Made by a program: the position numbers and the translations under genes
In this document: positions 1 to 10,303 of the stretch, piece after piece
Layout: every line of letters starts with the position of its first letter
Numbering within the stretch: position 1 is the stretch's first letter
Notes under the pieces: generated by a model
What the model saw: only the letters and a program-made list of their open reading frames with translations
What the model was told of the DNA's origin: nothing
Database searches by the model: none
Source of the DNA: Halichondria panicea
Lineage: Eukaryota; Porifera; Demospongiae; Suberitida; Halichondriidae
Reading direction: 5' to 3'
DNA length: 64,000 nt
Assembly: GCF_963675165.1 (NCBI RefSeq)
Contig: NC_087377.1
Span: forward strand, 716,501 to 780,500

Positions 1-135
1 CTTTCAGATTGCTTCAATAATTACTTTCAGTAACTTCTAAGAACTTCTAAGAAATAAATACATCTATTGGTACACTTGGCTTGATTTTACTGCATTTCTA
101 TTCTCAGCTCCACCCATCTATCCATGCAATATGTG
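1..135. repeat. Dispersed repeat, copy with empty MITE site
   Basis: This stretch is closely related to 49018-49480 in the same orientation. In the second copy a 310-bp element splits the repeat after a TAA; here the TAA (31-33) is followed directly by the continuation, so this is the unoccupied allele of that target site. Bases 34-53 carry a short tandem doubling of a CTTCTAAGAA unit. No coding signal is seen. Confidence 0.85.
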
Positions 136-469
136 ATTCCGCAAGAAATAAAAGCTTATTGTAGCAACTTTTTGCATAATCTGGAGAGAGTTAGAGATGA
201 AAGACATGCTCACTTGTGTTTTTGTTCATTTTCATGTTTGGTTGCCAAAATGATGATCACCTTTGAGAAAAAATCACACACAAAACAAGCTAAAATCATA
301 AAAAACTGTTATAAAAATCAAATTCTACGCTATTTTTTACCCTTAGGAACAGCTGTTGTTTGCTAGACTCTTCCAGGGCTTGCGGAAAGCCCTTCTTGTT
401 CACTCACTTTCTGGTCCCGTTTTTTACTATTGAATTACTGTACGAAAATATCCCCACGCACTACTTCCG

Positions 470-670
470 GTCTGACATCTCTACTACGGTATATTGGCGA
501 ATCATGTCAAGTTGTTGAAAGGAGTTCAGTTGCCAACTAATTGCAACTAACATGCAATACAGCCACCCACACAACTAAAGAAACAAAACTACTAACAGGA
601 TTTCGGGATTTCCTACCCCCAGCCAACATATCCCCCCCCCTAGAAATCTGAATATTAATGATATCATAAT
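470..670. repeat. Dispersed repeat, paired with 47455-47655
   Basis: About 200 bases align with 47455-47655: the shared landmarks are ATCATGTCAAGTT, ACAGCCACCCACACAACTAA, a C-run, and the end at CATAATAAAAATGTATG. The two copies have small indels, including a different length of the G/C run. It is non-coding and of unknown class. Confidence 0.75.
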
Positions 671-1545
671 AAAAATGTATGCTCATTATGCCTCGAGGCG
701 TAGCCGCACGTGGGATACTGTAAAGCTGACTGTGTGTGTCTGTTCCAGCTGTAACTGCTCAACTGTTGTAATACGACAAAAGCTAACAGCTTGTATAGGC
801 TTCTAGCCACGTTCTCTTGGATTTTGATTCGAGGATTAGCAAACTTAAGCTTCTTTCTCCAGTTACGGCTAGTTCGACTCACATTGAAGGCTGTTGCAGT
901 CTCTTTCATAACATCATCTGTCCCCACAAACTTTCTATTCAACACGAGTTAGCCTTGCACTAAAGCTCTAGCTTTTTGTTAGCTACAATCATAGATCTAC
1001 TATCTATGCTACAATACTCAGAAAATATATGTTAAAACAGCTAGCTAGCAGTAGCCATTATTTTTGTGAAATTGATCTCTTTGGACACACCCTTTAATTA
1101 TTCCTGTGGATGTAATGCGCATGCGCGCTCATTCCTCATGTGTGAGAAAATAATATCCAAGATCCAGATCCTCCTGGCAGATCCATCTTTGTCTTGAGGG
1201 CCTGGTAAGCCACAAAACGCTACCATTAACAATATAGATAACAATATGCATGTACACAAGTCTTTTTTCTCAATAGATATTATAATACACTGAACTGATC
1301 TTGGAAGAATCAATTTTCTTCTTTCTTGAGGTCCTGAACAACAATAGATGCATGTAAATAAGTCTTTTCTTCTCAGTGAGTTAATATAGATAAGCTAACT
1401 TTAATATAAATTCATTATAGAAACTACTATAACACTAACACTTTTTGAGCAAAAGCATAACATGGCGAGAGGCATTAGCAAGCGCACGCTTGCAACACTC
1501 GTTTATTATAGGCTTAACATAATTATGCGTAAATCTGGCTACATT
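671..1545. other. Non-coding spacer
   Basis: I see no exon with convincing splice sites or family similarity. The short open frames here have neither a recognisable domain nor codon structure. The stretch is AT-rich with scattered TAGCTAGC-type runs. Confidence 0.5.
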
Positions 1546-1579
1546 TCACTAGGATGTGTGTGTGTGGGTGTGGTCTCAC

Positions 1580-1859
1580 CTCTCAAGTTGTGCAGGTCTT
1601 GTGTGTAGGGAGTCTTCAGGAATGCTGTACTGAGCACTGACTATGGCTAGAGGGTTGTCACCAGGCTAGAGGGTTGTCACTAAATGGAGTATCCATGAAG
1701 CACAGCTTGAACAGTAGTACTCCCAGTGCCTGTGTGTGGGCGTATAGGCGTATAGTAGTAGAGTGGTCCCAAGCTGGCAGTCCATCCACCAATATCACGT
1801 TGATACTGCCCTTGTCATCAGTCACATTGAACACCTCTTCCCCCAGCGTAACATAGAGG
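1580..1859 (-). pseudogene. NAK-family kinase C-lobe exon, broken copy
   Basis: Read on the minus strand this gives a kinase subdomain IX-X stretch, with LGVLLFKLCFMDTPF followed by the NPLA and YSIPEDS type motifs of the NAK family (AAK1, BMP2K, GAK). It is a second copy of the exon at 18127-18254. A 19-bp tandem duplication around 1655-1692 shifts the frame to a stop. A further single-base loss lies in the region equivalent to the YTQDLH stretch. It keeps two codons (Gly-Val) missing from the 18-kb copy, so neither copy derives simply from the other as it now stands. Upstream the same frame stays open to about 1859 but is not recognisable. A good donor (GTGAGA) follows at 1579. Confidence 0.75.
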
Positions 1860-3449
1860 CTGTGAGGACCATATAGATGAGAGGAGGGAAGTTAGCTGTA
1901 TAGGTTAAAGTTGACGGTTAGCAATAAGCATACGCAAGTGGACTATTAGTAGAGCAAGTGGTGGTCTTAATTACATTAGAGGGGGCGGTACCTTGACCTT
2001 GTATAAGCCCAGGCTATAGTTATTATACACGTACTTGTATTATAGCCGACAATAACACACATGATTATACGTATCTTCACAGCCCAACACTGCGTATACA
2101 CTCTACGTATATGGAACACATAACAAACATGCAAGCCTCTTATCAAACTTTATATTTCTCACAAGTTATGATGCAGGATGATGCTGCCCACCCCCTCACT
2201 CAGGGGTACCTGAGGAATTGATGGACACAATAATTATGGAGACAATAGACTACCATCATGCACGCAGGTACACTACCACCCACTCCACTCATCACACACC
2301 ACACACATACACACTCCATTAGTATGAGTAGGCAATGGAGGACCATACATTACAACAAAGGGAGCTAGAGAGCTAGTCTATAGATAGAGTATCTGGGTCC
2401 ACTCAATAAGACCTGACACTACTCACCCTAGCATTGTCCAGCTCCCTCTGCAGACTAGCCACCATATCCACTAATACTGGACTGCGTGCTCCTCCAGCTC
2501 ATGCCTGCAGACACTATTAAATTCTAGCTCTAGCTCTCTCTCTGATCATGAGGAGGCCACGTGGGTAACAAGAAACTGCAACTGAAGTGATCCTTACCCA
2601 ACAACAATGGTAAAGGGTCACTAAACTAGAAAGCTGGAAATGAAATTTTATAAAAGTAGGTGGTATAATCAAACACAGAACACAGAGCATTATAATAGTC
2701 AGTACTTATAGTCAACACAGAGTTAGTTCTTTACTTGACATTCTTGCATGCTTCTTTACTTGACATCTTTATTCGTCCCTTTCAAGCAACTCCAGTATCT
2801 GTATGAAAGCATGAGCACAATAAACTAGAGCCTTATAAGCAAAACATTGTGTGCAATGAAAATAGGGATCAGATTTATAATTATTCCAGTAATATGTGAC
2901 AGGCTCTGGGAAAACCAGACTATTGGAGCAGACTAAAATATGTGTGATTAATGTACCAAATAATAGAGCAGAGCATCGCCTACACAATGATATGCTTAGT
3001 GTTCACATACCTAGTTTCATACCCGAGTCATGCACGTTGGAAACTCGAAGCCGTAAAATGTAGTATCGAGAAAAACGACTCTCAAAGATTGCTTAATTAG
3101 GAAAAATAAGGTAATAGCGAAACTTTGGACGAAGCGTTTCGATGGAAAGAGTTGGATTTAGAGCATCAGATTTTACAGAGAGGTAGTAGAAGGACTGTAG
3201 ATACTTATACATCAATAACATTTTATTTGAGATTTTATACTGTAGGCATAAATTTAGCTGTAGCTCAATACTAAATTCTGCTCCAATAGTCTGGTTTTCC
3301 CAGAGCCTGTCACATATTTGTATGAAAACATGAGTGCATGATACATGATTTAGGAGCCCTCAGGGCTAGTAGAACCCTCAAGTACTTAGAATGCTGTATA
3401 CTATTATTGCATGGCACTACTGACGAGCAAGCTCACAAAGGTATAATGG
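1860..3449. other. Spacer with few signals
   Basis: This spacer is mostly AT-rich. A short minus-strand stretch at about 2425-2515 reads as Glu/Leu-rich coiled-coil-like sequence ending at a GTGAGT donor, but needs one frame change, so it is not called as an exon. The 42-bp inverted repeat at 2892-3318 is listed separately. Confidence 0.4.
2892..3318. repeat. 42-bp perfect inverted repeat, 343-bp spacer
   Basis: Bases 2892-2933 are the exact reverse complement of 3277-3318. The arms contain GACAGGCTCTGGGAAAACC. No clear target-site duplication was found. Outside the arms a related direct motif, TGTATGAAAnCATGAG, lies at both ends (about 2800 and 3320), so the structure may be more complex than a simple two-ended element. 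Confidence 0.8.
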
Positions 3450-3817
3450 TCAAAGTGATGATTCACTAGGTAACTCACTGGTATGCTCCACACAGGCCTT
3501 GTGAATGCTGCGAACTGCCTCTCCGTCCTCAATCTTTGTAGCAATCTCCACTAATCGACCGTAAGTAGCTGTTGAATTCAATGGATTGTGGAAATCGATG
3601 CTTTTACTCTTCCACTTCTTTAGAGCAGCGTGAAATCTCCCAGGAATATTAACAATGATCTGATCGATAGCACCAATCTCAGCATCACTGAGGCCCAGCC
3701 TGTGCTTGTATGTGTCATAGCCAGCAATCTCGGTAGACAACTGGAGAAGAGCTTCATTCGAGCACTCTTGACTCAACTGAGCTGCGGTCGCTATCACTAT
3801 CGTCTCATGTGGTTGAA
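3450..3817 (-). CDS. Death domain 2, terminal exon
   Basis: A TATTGCAG acceptor in phase 1 opens a frame with a second death domain: LSTEIAGYDTYKHRLGLSDA for the first helices, then AALKKWKSKS, ATYGRLVEIATKI and VRSIHKAC. A stop follows at 3450, right after the domain, so this is most likely the C-terminus. A GTGAGT sequence just after the domain (about 3476) could serve as an alternative donor. Confidence 0.78.
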
Positions 3818-6800
3818 CTGCAATATGAAACATTATACGTTCTAAAGATAACAACGCACATGCAATCATACAGGTAATATAATTATAGTAGCTGATCACA
3901 CTATCTGTATGATACTCCTGACTCGATGGTTGTGTGTGGAGTCGCTAGTTGAGTATACTGGAGTTTGCAGAATCTTTGCGAATAAAAGTGTTGAGCACTG
4001 TGGTTCCTTATGGGAAATGCTCACACATTTAAGTAGTAAAACAGACCACAGTGTGTACACAAAATCCATATAAGGAACGCGTAACGCTCTACGCTTTTAC
4101 TGGTGTGTTGCAAAGATTCTGCAAACTCCAGTATATACATTCTGACTATGAAGCTGAAAGTCTAAACTGTATATGATAATAGATCATACCTTGTACAGTG
4201 ACATCACGCTTTAACAGAGTTTCACCTTCTTCACCTGATCCCAATAATCTTTTGCGGTGTCCTGGGATTAGAGGATCTGTACACGTATGCAGTAGGAAGT
4301 GTCAGCAATACGTATACGTGATGTAACGGCATTAAAGAATGAAATGGCAGGTTTCTAATTATGAGTCCTCTGCATGAGCCTCTCACCAGTGATGTGGGGT
4401 GGTCGGGACAAGTCCTCTGTATGGGGTCCGGGAACACACGAATCGTTTCTTTGTCTCTTTCTCTTCCCTGATAGCCGATCTAGTTTTTGGAACAATTTTT
4501 AGCTTTAGTGAACTTCACACAATCACACTTACCATCGTATTTCTCCTCGATTGTATTTGCTAGAACGTCATGTCTGACAGTGCCACTTCTGAGGCCATTG
4601 CAAATGTCACTCCATGTACGAGAAGGTGAAGATTCCAGCCACTGGGTCAGCATTCTAATCAAACTATCTTTATTGTGATTTGTGTGACACTTGATATTCT
4701 CAAGCGTGGCAACTGGGATCCCTAAAGCGAGGCCCAACTCAAACCAAACATTAATGGCTTCCATTAATTGAGAAACAACTTCTTGCAAGTCTTTAGTGTA
4801 CAATTGATCATCATCTTCTTGATCATTGTGTACAGCAATGCCTGCAGTGAGAATAGTCCTTTAACTAAAGATGGGAATGACCAATAGAGATAGCACATAC
4901 ACCTATTAATGTATAATAGTACTATTGAAGAACAATCGGATTGAAGAATGGAAGTTTGCCTGTTTGGTTTTTGCTATATACGAAGTCACAGATCATACCT
5001 TGTACAGTAACATCAGTCTTCGGATGCTTTGAAATGTTTTTATCTGATCCCAATAATCTTTTGCGCTGACCTGAGGCTAGAGGATCAGATACAGTGCTAA
5101 TGTAAGCCTGTGCCAATAATTATAAACAGTTACGAAGTTGTTACACACAAATCAATTGTTTTGACCACCAACCGTGCTGTAACTACCAAACGGTTCCAAA
5201 AATGCCAACTACAGAATAATAGAGCACGGTCTGTGGTTACATTATAATAGTTGTAGATCCTATTGCCATTTTTAGCATCGTTTTTCCTTTGATCTTTGGT
5301 TATGTAATAAGTAGAAAGAACAGAACTTAATAGTATGTGATAAATGGGATCAAGGGACACTTGAGGTTAGATAACTGACTTGACTGGTGTTTGTAGAGAG
5401 CTGTGTAGAGAGTGAGGAGCACTTTCCCAGCAGCTGCATCCTTCACCTCACACTGGTAGTGACCAAAGTCCTCCTCTCTCACACTCGGGAAGCTCACAGT
5501 GTTGGGTTTGCTGAGAACAGGTGCTGTGTCATCATCTCCCACTTTGCTCCAATCAAAGGAAAACTGATCCACAGACTTTCTAACAAACTTGAGCACACAC
5601 AAGCTTGCCTTCTGACCAACACCTACAGCCTAGATAACAGAATAGTAATTTAGACCAACTGCACACAGTGTGTACTCTGAACTGTATACTTTGAACTGTA
5701 TATTCTGAACTATGTACTCTGAACTGTGTACTCTGAACTGTGTACTCTGAACTGTATACTCTGAACTTCACGCTACGTGTATACGTACAACACTAAAACT
5801 GAGACCATCATAATTATCAGCTATTATAATAGACAAACAAACTCCAAAATCAATGCTGTCTTACCATAACATATATAATTATATTCAAGCCAAATTAGAA
5901 CAGGCAAATAATCTATAGCCGATATGCAGGAGAATAACTCACCTTCCCCAACCACACTTGTTGTGCTTCACTGAGGGTGACGGGACTTCTACCACACAGG
6001 AAGTGGATCTGTCGACCTTGAACAAGGGTGCAAAGGTTGTTGAGACTCTTGCTTGCTGCGTGTTTGGGACAGGAGCATTGAAATGCAACACTGAGGATCA
6101 ACTTTGGGAACAGGATCTTGAGAGAATACAGGATTGCTGACAGAGTGTGGGAGCAAAGATCGTGAAGATGAAAATTCATCTGTTCTGGATTGCGTTCAAC
6201 ACGTATCTCGTAGCTTCTGTCGTGAGAGAGTAGTGTCACTTTGTGTACGTAGTCAACATAAAAGGAGACGCAGTTTCGTTTCACGCCATCTTCCACCAAT
6301 TCCCACGTCAATCCGAGAATTCCGTGAGGGCCTTGGGAAACTAGTCGAGTGATGAGCCCACAGAAGACTCCTGTTGGTACGTAACCAAAGCTGAATGTGA
6401 TGTGGAGTGGTTCTGGGTTGTTGGTGTCTGGTGGAGGTGGGTTGGTCAGCTCCTCTTGTGAAGCACAGTCCAAAATAGCCGGCATGAGGTACGTGATTCG
6501 AGTGACCTTTGGATCATTGGCATCTTGGTGGACAATTTCGGAGAGAAGGTTGAGATATTGCAGCAGTATGATGAGATGCTTGGCTGGGATAATCTCTCCT
6601 TCCTTGAGCATCTTTGTAACATCAGGACCATTACAGTACTTGATAATGGCCTCCTGTGAAAACTGCCCCATCTTGACCAACTCTGCTCGCTCAAACTCAG
6701 TGACGTGGCCTTCAGAATGGAGGATGCGTAAAGCAGCAAGGATCAGTTGGCTGATGCTAGTGAATATCACTTCAGGGGAGCAGAACATGTGGTTGCTTAG

Positions 6801-6868
6801 CCAGCCATCGATATCATTGGGTACATTCCCGTAATGGAGTATAGATCCAATCTTCTGTAGGTACCTGA

Positions 6869-6934
<66 letters not shown>

Positions 6935-9058
6935 ATGTGTATGCATGAGAGTGAGGATAGACAAGTGCTGTACGTACTTATAGCGATAAATTTTCGAGGG
7001 GCTTAATATTCGCTGTTTTCGTGGGTTAGCAATCCTACACGAAAACAAAGTCCACGAAATTCATTATCCGAAAGGCATGGCTTCTACTTCTTGGACTAAA
7101 TACATACATGTAACTAGCACTTGTGTAAACTATTAGTGTGTGTGTAGTCAACCCACCAAATTTATTCAGCTTTTAGAGGCCATTTCACAAAATTTAAGTG
7201 CCTCGAAAATGTTGCTATACGGTATATGCATTGGAGGGAGTACAATAATCATGAGCTTACCAAAGACAGAATTTGGTGTCTTCTTCATCCATTTCCAACA
7301 ATCTCCCTATTTCCAGACAGTCTTCCATCGACACGATCGAGTACTCTATCCGCAGTAGTGTGCCCAGTAGGAGCCATTTCGGTTTAATGGGCAGAGATGC
7401 ATCCTTGAAGTGACAGGGGAAAACATCGCTCATGAAATCACGAATCGGGGCAATGTCAGACTGTTCAGTTCCAGCAAAGTTGTCCACAGCAAAAAATGAA
7501 GATTCAGAATCTGACGGAGGTGATACAAGGATCTCGGCAAACTTTTGAGTGGTTGCTTTCAGAGCATCGTTGACTTGCTTGATTTTCTCTTTCGGATTCT
7601 CCAACTTGTCCACGTGAGTACCGATCAAAGCTGCTACCGGACGAACTTGTTGGAACTTTTCAAACTTCTCGCTCAATTTAGAGGTAGTTTTGTTCGTGGT
7701 ATCTTCTCGAGAGACGTGATGGATACTGGCAACTGCTGAGAGGATTTGAGAGACTGTGGCTTCCACTGTGTGTACAGCTTTGAATGGAGTAATGACTGTG
7801 TTGTCACGACTGAAGGGGATATCGTAGGGCTTGTCAAGTTCCTTGCTCAGATCCAAGAACACTAGATACATGGCAGGACCATTGCATAGGGCTGGTAGCA
7901 TTTCTAGGAAGGCAGGTTGGCCTCCGACATCGTTGATGTTTAGCAAGGTGTTGCCAAGACATTTGGCCATTTCGGAGTAGTTTCCGTTCTTTATCAGTTT
8001 TTGCAGTCGAGCCTTGATGGGTATGAGCCTGTTCTGTTGGTAAGCATCATCTCGTCTTTCAATGTGTGTTTCTTCTTGAGGTTTTGACTGAGGCTTTTCA
8101 AGAGAAGGTGGTTTGGCTGTGTTTGTGTGCTTTTCGCTTTCAGGGACAGTTTTTGTCTTTTTCTCACTTGGGACTTCATCAACCTTGCTACTGTACATGT
8201 AGCCAAAGAGGATCTTTGCTTCCTCTTCTACGTCTTTGGAACAAACCCATTCTGTGGCATCTTTGTTCATGTAGGCGACCACTTGATGGCAATTGGTGAG
8301 TAGCGTACTGCGTAGCTTTGCCTTGTTTCCAGCAGAACTAATGTTTACGATATCTTTCAGCAAACGGCTAAGAGTTGTTGTTTTCCCCACGGACGGTGGT
8401 CCGACAAGAAGGAGGCGGAGGTACTGCATGGAGATAGTGTCTTTGTCAGTCATCAGATCCTCTAATTTCTTCAGATATCGCTTTTGCTCTCCAATCACTG
8501 CATATAAAAAAGAGCAATAATTATTAAACTGTACACTTATCTATTGATATTGTACAGACAATGCATCACCCACCAAACTATTAACTGCATCCTTTATAAG
8601 ATAATCATTCGTAACTTATTGTGATGTTACGAATATCAATAAAATAATGTAGTCTTCAGGAAATGAACTCAATATAACCACGGCTGGTTATCACGTTATG
8701 CCCTCGTGCTATTCAACAAATATAAACATAATATAAATTTGAAAAGTATCTTTCAGATTAGATCAAAGGTACTAAAGTTATGGCTGTTTCATCTTGAGTG
8801 GCTTCATGCAATGCAATATTCAACACAGGTGAGTCAATACAGCAACCCACCTACTACTACCCACAGCTCTTACTAACTACTACCAACCTTTGTCGAGGTT
8901 TCCTCGCAGATTGGCTGCTAGTTCCCTGTGCTCGAGCTCACGAAGGTGGCGTTCAACTGCCTCATATGTCCTTTCACCAGTCAAAGTAAATTCTTTTATT
9001 TTTTTGTCTAGGAGCAGCTTTTCTAGAGCATCAGAGTCTTCTTCAGTCAATGGAGTGC
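3450..9058 (-). CDS. Roc-COR GTPase with Ig-like and two death domains (composite gene)
   Basis: Eight minus-strand exons can be joined: 9058-8888, 8497-7261, 6867-5943, 5632-about 5381, about 5096-4999, 4841-4533, 4276-4190 and 3817-3450. The junctions 8888/8497 (phase 1), 7261/6867 (phase 2), 5943/5632 (phase 0), 4999/4841, 4533/4276 and 4190/3817 (phase 1) all have GT-AG borders and keep frame. Only the join from the Ig exon to the first linker exon is weak: the best phase-compatible donor is a poor GTCAAG. The order is N-terminal helical segment, Roc GTPase, COR, Ig-like, linker, death domain, linker, death domain, stop. Roc-COR proteins are intracellular GTP-dependent switches and death domains recruit partners, so an adaptor role in cell-death or innate signalling is inferred. 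The true N-terminus lies upstream of 9058 and was not found. If the weak join is wrong, this is two adjacent genes. Confidence 0.7.
3955..4136. mobile_element. Short MITE, TA-flanked, in an intron
   Basis: Terminal inverted repeats of about 24 bp (TACTGGAGTTTGCAGAATCT at the left, its complement at 4110-4135) enclose about 130 bp. Both ends abut TA, consistent with a Tc1/mariner-type TA target duplication. The inner sequence is itself partly palindromic (ACTGTGGT and ACCACAGT; TTCCTTAT and ATAAGGAA). It sits in the last intron of the Roc-COR/death-domain gene and has no coding capacity. Confidence 0.75.
4190..4276 (-). CDS. Linker exon 2 before death domain 2
   Basis: The exon is 87 nt long and phase 1 at both ends. 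It encodes DPLIPGHRKRLLGSGEE and ends RDVTVQ. It is paralogous to the 4999-5096 exon and joins death domain 1 upstream and death domain 2 downstream with intact codons. Confidence 0.7.
4533..4841 (-). CDS. Death domain 1 exon
   Basis: This 309-nt exon has a CTGCAG acceptor, a GTAAGT donor and phase 1 at both ends. It opens with an acidic stretch, then a six-helix death domain: WFELGLALGIPVATLENI, then LIRMLTQWL, then TWSDICNGL, then VLANTIEEKY. These are the hallmark Trp/Leu positions of helices 2 to 6. Exon borders of equal phase make the domain a symmetrical module that can be duplicated without breaking the frame. Confidence 0.85.
4999..5096 (-). CDS. Linker exon 1 before death domain 1
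   Basis: This short exon encodes SDPLASGQRKRLLGSDK and ends TDVTVQ with a phase-1 GTATG donor. It is a duplicate of the exon at 4190-4276, which shares DPL, RKRLLGS and DVTVQ. The acceptor could be at 5096 or 5107; both keep the frame open. Confidence 0.65.
5381..5632 (-). CDS. Ig-like domain exon
   Basis: After a TTATCTAG acceptor in phase 0, matching the COR exon, the frame gives an Ig-like fold. A first Cys lies in SLCVLKF, the core Trp in FSFDWSK, and the last Cys in the DFGHYQCEV motif, i.e. the usual C...W...D.G.Y.C pattern. The frame runs open to a stop at 5327, so the exon could also be the gene's last; a donor near 5381 (GTCAAG) would instead lead into the linker/death-domain exons. 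A related but degenerate Ig exon lies at 52966-53199. Confidence 0.75.
5665..5768. repeat. 14-bp tandem repeat in an intron
   Basis: About seven imperfect copies of TGTACTCTGAACTG (with TTTGAAC and ATTCTGAAC variants). It lies between the COR and Ig exons, with no reading-frame role. Confidence 0.85.
5943..6867 (-). CDS. COR domain exon
   Basis: The 925-nt exon continues the COR (C-terminal of Roc) domain. Near its start is the typical W-YL..IGSILHYGNVP stretch, followed by a CSPEVIFTSISQLI helix and a winged-helix-like middle (EGEIIPAKHLIILLQYLNLL). Past that comes a region with FGYVPTGVFCGLITRLV, the usual COR strand-helix motif. It ends at a GTGAGT donor in phase 0. The preceding intron (6868-7260) holds a TG microsatellite and a MITE. 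Confidence 0.88.
6868..6945. repeat. (TG)n microsatellite
   Basis: Nearly pure TG repeat with two interruptions. It starts immediately upstream of the COR exon's acceptor, where, read on the gene strand, it forms a (CA)n tract next to the splice site. Confidence 0.9.
6975..7223. mobile_element. MITE of the TATAGCG/CGAAAATTT family
   Basis: Ends are ACTTATAGCGATAAATTTT and its degraded complement CGAAAATGTTGCTATACGGT. Inside are CGTGGGTTAG.AATCCTACACGAAAA and GGCTTCTA blocks also present in the element at 19791-20016. It lies in the Roc/COR intron and is more decayed than the 19.8-kb copy. Confidence 0.7.
7261..8497 (-). CDS. Roc (Ras-of-complex) GTPase exon
   Basis: A 1237-nt exon encodes about 412 residues. 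The Walker A/P-loop GPPSVGKTT lies near residue 33. A Lys/Glu-rich low-complexity insert (about residues 105-155) separates it from the switch II motif DVGGQPAF, and the base-recognition motif appears as GTHVDK (Thr-His-Val-Asp instead of the usual T/NKxD). The exon then enters the COR domain (PKWLLLGTLLR). It ends with a split Trp codon that continues as W-YLQKIGS in the next exon, as expected for COR. Catalytic motifs look intact, so it is probably functional. It is closest in layout to the metazoan Roc-COR proteins of the MFHAS1/DAPK1/LRRK group; the exact orthologue is not assignable by eye. Confidence 0.88.
8888..9058 (-). CDS. Roc-COR gene, N-terminal flanking exon
   Basis: This 171-nt exon runs from a TTTGCAG acceptor to an AAAG|GTTGGT donor. 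It encodes a charged helical segment (starting TPLTEEDSDALEKLLLD and ending LAANLRGNLDK) with no domain I recognise. Its phase-1 donor joins the Roc exon exactly. It begins in phase 1, so at least one further upstream exon must exist; a possible Ser/Thr-rich exon at about 12850-12925 has the right phase, but the join is unsupported. Confidence 0.65.
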
Positions 9059-9535
9059 CTGCAAACACAGCAATGTTGACACAGCTGACAATAATTAAGA
9101 AACACCTACATACTGGCACATGGACTTTAAACCCAACAATCATGATCGATCATTTTTACACACACTACCATATTCCTTCGATGTGCATGCGCACCGAGGC
9201 ATAATCATTAATACCAACTAATTAGCTAGCGTACGTTGCATTTACACATGGCTTGACATAATGATAGCGCAGTTCATATTTATATTGACATGACACACAC
9301 ATACAGAGACTTGATGCTGAGGATTAATATTTTGGGTGTAAAATGTTTTTATCATTGTAAAATGAGGTATTACAATAATCGCAATCTGATTACCGTACAT
9401 GCAGAGGGTACTTTTCGTGGGGTAAATATTTAAGCTGACCTCCACAAAATAATTTTTACTCACGAAAATCACTGTTTTCTAATTTTTTACGTCACGAAAA
9501 TTACCCGCTATATGGTAAGCACAAAAACAGTCTAT
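9059..9535. other. Spacer with MITE-like remnant
   Basis: Bases about 9410-9515 contain CTTTTCGTGGGGTAAAT and CACGAAAATTACCCGCTATA, which are end motifs of the same palindromic CGAAAATT/CGCTATA family. No gene is visible in the rest. Confidence 0.4.
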
Positions 9536-10015
9536 GCACAACAGGTTGCCACGAAGCAATAAATTCACAACAGAGGCAGCACTAACCCTCAGGAATTCAT
9601 ACCACAAAATAGCACAAATAAGTCAAAAGTGAGAGCAATGCCATCAATAGGGAGTGCTATAAGGTTACGCTAAAATACCACTACTTACTACCCGACAGCA
9701 CTGCTATTCACAACGGAGGCAGCACTAACTCACAAAACAGGTAAAAGTGAATTCATGCAATGCAATTAATAGGAAGGTGGGTGGTGCTTTAGCTATATCC
9801 TTGTCCCCACGCCCACTTCTCCTCCAAGGAAGAGGGTCTGGTATCAGTATAAAATGGACTAAAATGCTGACACTAGCCTCCATCGATGATATCAAGTGAT
9901 GAATGAAATGGTTCACTGTCAATAAAGTGATCATGTGCTGTAATACTCAATTTCTTGATTTAGTCTGACAATGACATGATATTAAAATGAAATTAAGAAT
10001 AACATCATGCATCAT
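9536..10015. repeat. Duplicated non-coding block, left copy
   Basis: Two parts recur on the other side of the 72-bp minisatellite: 9536-9885 matches 11667-12025, and 9886-10010 matches 11070-11190, both in direct orientation. Within the block, a CAACGGAGGCAGCACT motif is itself repeated. There is no coding evidence. Confidence 0.8.
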
Positions 10016-10303
10016 AATAATTATACTCTCTGAGCTGAGGCTGAACACAGAGCTGGAGAACGGGTATCGAGTACATGCAGTGCTATATGATCTAATTAAA
10101 AGAGAAAAGAGAGAGAGTTTAATACAGCAATGAAAGAAACAGAGAAGAGCCCTATACCGAGATTCAAGGTATTAGAGTAGATCTATCATGATATTAGTTA
10201 AACCCACCCTGGACGCTGACGTAGGGTTGGGCACCAGAGGAGGTACGACATCCACGTGTCTTAAACACCCACATTCCTTATTATATCCAGGTCAAAGTTC
10301 GTA

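Noticed and set aside
664-945. 93-codon minus-strand frame
   Set aside because: No recognised family, no clear splice or promoter context, and it overlaps the edge of a dispersed repeat.
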